Shown piece by piece: positions 40,093 through 41,839 of a stretch of DNA of 41,839 nt. The notes beneath the pieces were generated by a model that saw only the letters and a program-made list of their open reading frames with translations, was not told the origin of the DNA and searched no databases. The stretch lies in the NCBI GenBank assembly GCA_947378275.1, contig CANCJD010000002.1:1-41839 (forward strand), in the 5' to 3' direction. This stretch comes from Comamonadaceae bacterium. GTDB lineage: Bacteria > Pseudomonadota > Gammaproteobacteria > Burkholderiales > Burkholderiaceae_C. The translations under genes were made by a program, and so were the position numbers. Every line of letters begins with the position of its first letter. Position 1 is the first letter of the stretch.

Positions 40093-41379
40093 ATGGAACT
40101 CAAACGCATCCTCGCCAACGACACCAAGAGCGCCACCGAGCGCGCCATGGCGCTGTACGGCCGCAATGTGCTGGTGATCTCCAACCACACCGTGGGCGGC
40201 CAGACCGAGCTCGTGGTGGCCCTGGACATCGACGAGCAAAGCCTGGACTCCACGGTCGCGCCTGCGCTCCAAACCGCCCCGTCGCCTGCGGCCGGTGTGG
40301 CGTTTTCGCAGCACCTGGCGCAAGCCCAGGCGCCCGGCAAGGAACTGCAGACCAGCGCGCGCCAAGAGCCGGCGCTTGCCAAGGTCGACGACGAGCGCGA
40401 CTACCTGCGCAGCCGTGAAATCATGGACCTGATCCGCGATGAGCTCGCCAGCCTGCGCCGCGAAATCAGCCTGAGCCAGAAAACCACAGGCTGGCAAGCC
40501 AGCCTGAATCTGTCCGCCGAAGTCGAGGACCTGATGACCTCGTTCACCCAGGCCGGCATGCCCACCGGGCTGCGCACCTTGCTGCTCGATACCGTCAAGG
40601 ACATGCGCAGCGAGCACGAGGCGCTCAGCGCCGTGCGCAGCCAGCTCGAAGACATTGCCCGGCGCCCTAGCCTGGCCCTGCCGCAAACCGGCGTGCACCT
40701 GATTGCGGGCCCTTCAGGGTCGGGTAAAACCATGATGGTCATGCGCCTGGCCAGCCAGGCCGCCGCCCAACTGGGGGCGGACAAAGTGGCGGTGATCAGT
40801 TACCGGGACGAGCGCACAGGCGCCTGGGCCCACACCCAAACCCTGGCTGAACAGTCGGGCGTCGAGTGCTTTCGCGCCGATACCCCGGCAGCGCTGTTGG
40901 CGGTGCTCAACCGTCTGAGCGCCCGCACCATGGTGCTGATTGACAGTTCGAGCAGCCAAATGGCTGAGCGCATTACCGAAGTGCAGACCGCCTGTCCCGC
41001 TTGCGAAACCCACGCTGTGGTGTCGGCTGACGCATCGTCTGCCACCTTGCGCCGCGTGTTGCGCAGCTCGGGGATCCGCTGGAACAGCCTGATGGTGAGT
41101 AAATTGGACGAGTCGGTCCAGCCCTGGCCTCTGGTCGAATTTCTCTGCGATAATTTTTTATCGCTTTCTGCAGCGAGCGATGGGCCCTCAGTCCAGGCGC
41201 TCAAGCGGGATCTGAGCACCAGTGCTTTGGTTGAGATGGCGGTGGCCCAGCTGTCCCGAGTACCCGAGTCGATTGCCCCCATTCAAGTGGCAAAACCCAT
41301 GCCCCTTAAGCTGCAGCCACCGACACCACGACTTTCTGCGCCCGCAAGCCCCCGTGGTTTGCGTGGGCCGTTCAATTGA
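40093..41379 (+). CDS. flhF: FlhF flagellar placement GTPase, altered G3 motif
   Basis: FlhF is an SRP-type GTPase that marks the pole for flagellar assembly. The start has a clear GGAAG site. Residues 1-100 are the B domain (MELKRILANDTKSATERAMA, typical FlhF opening), about 105-195 the helical N domain, and about 196-385 the G domain: G1 GPSGSGKT at 206-213, SYRDERTGAWAHTQTLAEQS at G2, and G4 SKLD at 336-339. G3, normally DTAG, reads Asp284-Ser-Ser-Ser, which may weaken GTP hydrolysis. A variable Pro-rich tail follows. Length 428 residues is normal. It is flanked by flhA and flhG, the usual order. Confidence 0.93.
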   Translation: MELKRILANDTKSATERAMALYGRNVLVISNHTVGGQTELVVALDIDEQSLDSTVAPALQTAPSPAAGVAFSQHLAQAQAPGKELQTSARQEPALAKVDDERDYLRSREIMDLIRDELASLRREISLSQKTTGWQASLNLSAEVEDLMTSFTQAGMPTGLRTLLLDTVKDMRSEHEALSAVRSQLEDIARRPSLALPQTGVHLIAGPSGSGKTMMVMRLASQAAAQLGADKVAVISYRDERTGAWAHTQTLAEQSGVECFRADTPAALLAVLNRLSARTMVLIDSSSSQMAERITEVQTACPACETHAVVSADASSATLRRVLRSSGIRWNSLMVSKLDESVQPWPLVEFLCDNFLSLSAASDGPSVQALKRDLSTSALVEMAVAQLSRVPESIAPIQVAKPMPLKLQPPTPRLSAPASPRGLRGPFN

Positions 41380-41396
41380 GAAACTAGAAAAACACA

Positions 41397-41839
41397 ATGC
41401 AAAAGTCAGTTCGTACAGAAGTCATTGGCATCGCCAGTGGCAAGGGCGGTGTGGGCAAAACCACCGTGGCCGTGAATCTGGCCATTTCCCTGAGCATGAT
41501 GGGCCACCGCGTGATGCTGTTTGACGCCGACCTCGGTCTGGCCAATTCGCAAATCGCCCTAGGCTGCGCTTGCCCCTTCAACCTGAGCCACTTCATGAGT
41601 GGCCAAAAGACGCTGCAAGAGATCACCGTCACCTCGCGCCACGGCGTCATGCTGGTGCCCGGCGCCTCGGGCGTGAAAGAGCTCGCGGCCCTTACGCGGG
41701 TGCAAGCCTCGCGCATCGTGCAGGCTTTTAGCGCCCTGGAAGACGATATTGACTACCTGATTGTGGACATGGCCGCGGGTATTTCGCCCTCGGTGCTGGC
41801 CTTTATGGGCGCCTGCCAGCGGCGTTTTATCGTGGTGCG
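41397..41839 (+). CDS. flhG: FlhG (FleN) MinD-like number regulator, partial
   Basis: The frame opens at ATG 41397, 17 bases after flhF, and runs off the right edge without a stop. It shows the deviant Walker A of MinD-type ATPases (ASGKGGVGKTTVAVNLAISL), the switch I region FDADLGLANSQIALG, and VDMAAGISPSVLAFM at switch II. FlhG limits flagellar number and, as FleN, can restrain FleQ. The N-terminus is short and lacks the DQAxxLR helix that stimulates FlhF in Bacillus-type FlhG; Pseudomonas FleN is similarly short. Only 147 codons are visible. Confidence 0.93.
   Translation, partial: MQKSVRTEVIGIASGKGGVGKTTVAVNLAISLSMMGHRVMLFDADLGLANSQIALGCACPFNLSHFMSGQKTLQEITVTSRHGVMLVPGASGVKELAALTRVQASRIVQAFSALEDDIDYLIVDMAAGISPSVLAFMGACQRRFIVV

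Overview
This 41.8 kb window is the core of a flagellar gene cluster from a GC-rich betaproteobacterium. Gene content, GC-rich codon use and the family-level look of the proteins suggest Burkholderiales, probably Comamonadaceae (Rhodoferax-like); the assignment is inference and no marker gene such as rRNA is present. I see no IS element, tRNA, rRNA or CRISPR array.

Layout. Positions 1-11646 (minus strand) hold the rod-hook operon in the order flgB-C-D-E-F-G-H-I-J-K, with the first codons of flgL at the left edge. Upstream lies a cytoplasmic LysM/transglycosylase-like gene (11898-13088, minus), then flgA, flgM and flgN on the plus strand (13220-14895). A late minus-strand operon (14880-18740) runs flgP, flgT-like, a FimV/LysM-like gene, a second fliK-like gene and an flhB C-terminal paralogue (flhX type). 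Positions 18882-26010 (minus) hold a 7.1 kb block with no known flagellar function: two Sel1-repeat proteins (11 and about 22 repeats), a degenerate PLD-like/J-domain protein, a protein made of fifteen 25-residue Trp-rich repeats, and a small His-rich protein. A sigma-54 activator without receiver domain (26317-27459, plus) follows. The minus-strand export/C-ring operon (27502-37699) reads fliK-L-M-N-O-P-Q-R-flhB, then a SPOR protein and two unknown proteins. Divergent from fliK are flhA, flhF and the 5' part of flhG (37912 to the right edge).

Regulation read from sequence. Strong sigma-54 (-24/-12) matches precede flgB (11724-11739), flgA (13151-13166) and flhA (37824-37839), a weaker one precedes fliK (37751-37766), and another good one lies before the His-rich/Sel1 pair (21831-21846). 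Sigma-28 matches precede flgM (14064-14090) and flgP (18770-18796). With the GAFTGA-bearing activator this fits a FleQ/sigma-54 to FliA/sigma-28 cascade rather than an FlhDC-only scheme, although absence of flhDC cannot be shown from one window.

How it fits together: FlhA/B and FliO-R form the export gate, FliL/M/N the motor and switch, FlgB-L the axial structure and rings, FlgA and FlgH/I the P and L rings, FlgP/FlgT possible extra outer-membrane and periplasmic rings, and FlhF/FlhG set flagellar place and number. FlgJ has lost its peptidoglycan hydrolase half; the separate transglycosylase-like gene next to flgB probably supplies it. The repeat-protein block is the least explained part of the window.
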